Source: Asaia bogorensis (GTDB lineage Bacteria; Pseudomonadota; Alphaproteobacteria; Acetobacterales; Acetobacteraceae). Taken from it: a stretch of 15,424 nucleotides of DNA. Shown here piece after piece: positions 14,214 to 15,424 of the stretch; the stretch's first letter is position 1, and the number at the start of each line of letters is the position of its first letter. The notes below the pieces were generated by a model. It made no database searches. It saw only the letters and a program-made list of their open reading frames with translations, and was not told where the DNA came from. Position numbers and translations under genes: made by a program. Location of the stretch: NCBI GenBank assembly GCA_945886995.1, contig CAMCZJ010000055.1:1-15424 (forward strand), given 5' to 3'.

Positions 14214-15424
14214 ATGGTGGACCTGACACGGGTCTGGGATGTGATGGTCGCGGGCGGTGGCAATGCCGCGCTTTGCGCCGCCATTACCGCGCGCCAGGCC
14301 GGGGCCAGCGTGCTGCTGGTGGAACACGCGCCGCGCAGCATGCGGGGCGGCAATAGCCGGCATACGCGCAACCTGCGCGCGCTGCATCCGGCGCCGACCG
14401 ATGTGCTGACCGAAACCTATCTGGAAGATGAATATTGGGACGATCTGCTGCGCGTGACCGGCGGCAAGACAGATGAGCATCTGGCGCGCATGTGCATTCG
14501 CGCATCGCAACACGCGCCGGATTTCCTGAAATCCTGCGGTGTGGTGTTTCAGCCATCCCTGTCAGGGACGCTTTCGCTTTCGCGCACCAATGCCTTCTTC
14601 CTGGGTGGCGGCAAGGCGCTGGTCAATGCGCTGTATCGCACGGCGGAACAGCTTGGCATTGGCATTCTGTATGATACCGAAGTGCAGCATATCCAGGTGC
14701 AGGATGGCTTCGCGACGGAAGCGATCATTTCCCATCATGGCTTTCCCGAACGCGTGCGCTTCAAGGCGCTGATTGCCTCATCCGGTGGGTTTCAGGCCAA
14801 TCGTGATTGGCTGCGCAAATATTGGGGCGATGCGGCGGATAACTTCCAGATTCGCGGCACGCCTTATGCTCAGGGGCGCGTTTTGCGCGATCTGCTCGAT
14901 CAAGGTGTGCATGAAGTGGGCGACCCCACGCAATTCCACGCCGTCGCCAATGATGCGCGCGCACCGATGGAAGATGGCGGGCTTGCCATGCGCTTGGATT
15001 GCGTGCCCTTTGCCGTGGTGGTGAACCGCGATGTCGAGCGGTTTTATGATGAAGGCGAGGATGTCTGGCCCAAGCGCTACGCCATTTGGGGCCGGCTGAT
15101 CGCGCAGCAGCCAGGTCAGGTTGCCTTTGCGGTGACGGATAGCAAGGCGTTGCATAATTACCTGCCGAGCGTCTTCCCGCCCTATAAGGCCAATAGCATC
15201 GCGGAACTTGCGGGTATGGCGGGCATTGATGCCGGCAAGTTGGAAAAGGTGATCGCGGATTACAACGCCGCGGTGCGCCCCGGTACTTTCCAACCCATGA
15301 AGCCCGATGATTGCCGCACCGAAGGACTGACGCCGCCCAAAAGCCATTGGGCGCGGTTGATTGATACGCCGCCCTATTACTGCCACCCGCTCAAGCCCGG
15401 TATCACCTTCACGTTTTTGGGTTT
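14214..15424 (+). CDS. tcuA: FAD-dependent tricarballylate dehydrogenase-like flavoprotein, 3'-truncated by the window edge
   Basis: 403 codons are open to the window end without a stop. The product belongs to the fumarate reductase/succinate dehydrogenase flavoprotein superfamily. The N-terminal Rossmann FAD site is VAGGGNAALCAAI (residues 12-24) with the ribose-binding Glu37 at the end of the second strand. RGGNSRHTRN at 44-53 and LGGGKALVNALYRTAEQLG further on are characteristic of the TcuA branch, which oxidises tricarballylate to cis-aconitate in Salmonella using the TcuB protein to reoxidise FAD. The start is ATG at 14214 with AAGAAG 5 nt and GAGG 12 nt upstream. No tcuB, tcuC or tripartite tricarboxylate transporter gene is visible before the edge. 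The family is certain and the exact substrate inferred. Confidence 0.87.
   Translation, partial: MVDLTRVWDVMVAGGGNAALCAAITARQAGASVLLVEHAPRSMRGGNSRHTRNLRALHPAPTDVLTETYLEDEYWDDLLRVTGGKTDEHLARMCIRASQHAPDFLKSCGVVFQPSLSGTLSLSRTNAFFLGGGKALVNALYRTAEQLGIGILYDTEVQHIQVQDGFATEAIISHHGFPERVRFKALIASSGGFQANRDWLRKYWGDAADNFQIRGTPYAQGRVLRDLLDQGVHEVGDPTQFHAVANDARAPMEDGGLAMRLDCVPFAVVVNRDVERFYDEGEDVWPKRYAIWGRLIAQQPGQVAFAVTDSKALHNYLPSVFPPYKANSIAELAGMAGIDAGKLEKVIADYNAAVRPGTFQPMKPDDCRTEGLTPPKSHWARLIDTPPYYCHPLKPGITFTFLG

Noticed and set aside
1..15424. Search for mobile elements, prophage genes, CRISPR arrays, tRNA and rRNA
   Set aside because: No transposase, integrase, long terminal inverted repeats, spaced direct repeats or recognisable structural RNA was found; gene content and codon use look uniform and chromosomal.

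Overview
The window looks like an ordinary chromosomal segment of an alphaproteobacterium, probably Rhodospirillales and possibly Acetobacteraceae. This rests on an etfB-etfA-hbd operon next to a HIG1-type small membrane protein, a 97-residue L28, an acpP-fabF-mltG cluster, an Atm1-type ABC exporter, an FNR/FixK-type palindrome and moderately high GC. The taxonomy is inferred from style and gene content, not from a search. I see no insertion sequence, prophage, CRISPR array, tRNA or rRNA.

Positions 1-3998 are all on the minus strand. In transcription order they hold an MFS transporter, a 64-residue twin-transmembrane (HIG1-like) protein, etfB, etfA and a 3-hydroxybutyryl-CoA dehydrogenase cut by the window edge. 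ETF and the dehydrogenase both belong to fatty-acid and short-chain acyl-CoA oxidation: ETF carries electrons from acyl-CoA dehydrogenases to the quinone pool, and Hbd does the NAD-linked step.

Positions 4034-6388 (+) hold a large MscS-family channel with a signal peptide. Its stop codon overlaps that of a convergent YjbF-like lipoprotein (6385-7008, -). The lipoprotein is divergent from a CBS-CBS-BON protein (7129-7827, +). The region between them contains a perfect FNR/FixK-type palindrome placed as for a class II activated promoter.

Positions 8012-10588 (+) form an acpP-fabF-mltG cluster (fatty-acid elongation plus peptidoglycan chain termination). It is preceded by a leader with a perfect 13-bp inverted repeat and closed by a strong hairpin at 10594-10621, which also serves the convergent rpmB.

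Positions 10646-13218 (-) hold, in transcription order, an Atm1-type ABC exporter, an unrecognised 82-residue protein and rpmB (L28). Divergent from the exporter is a DUF4743/Nudix hydrolase (13295-14143, +). It is followed by the first 403 codons of a tricarballylate-dehydrogenase-like flavoprotein (14214 to the edge, +), which has no stop codon within the window.

I found no convincing undescribed multi-gene system. The best leads are the anaerobox at the CBS-BON gene, the acpP leader inverted repeat, the small protein coupled to the Atm1 exporter, and the HIG1-like protein at the ETF locus.
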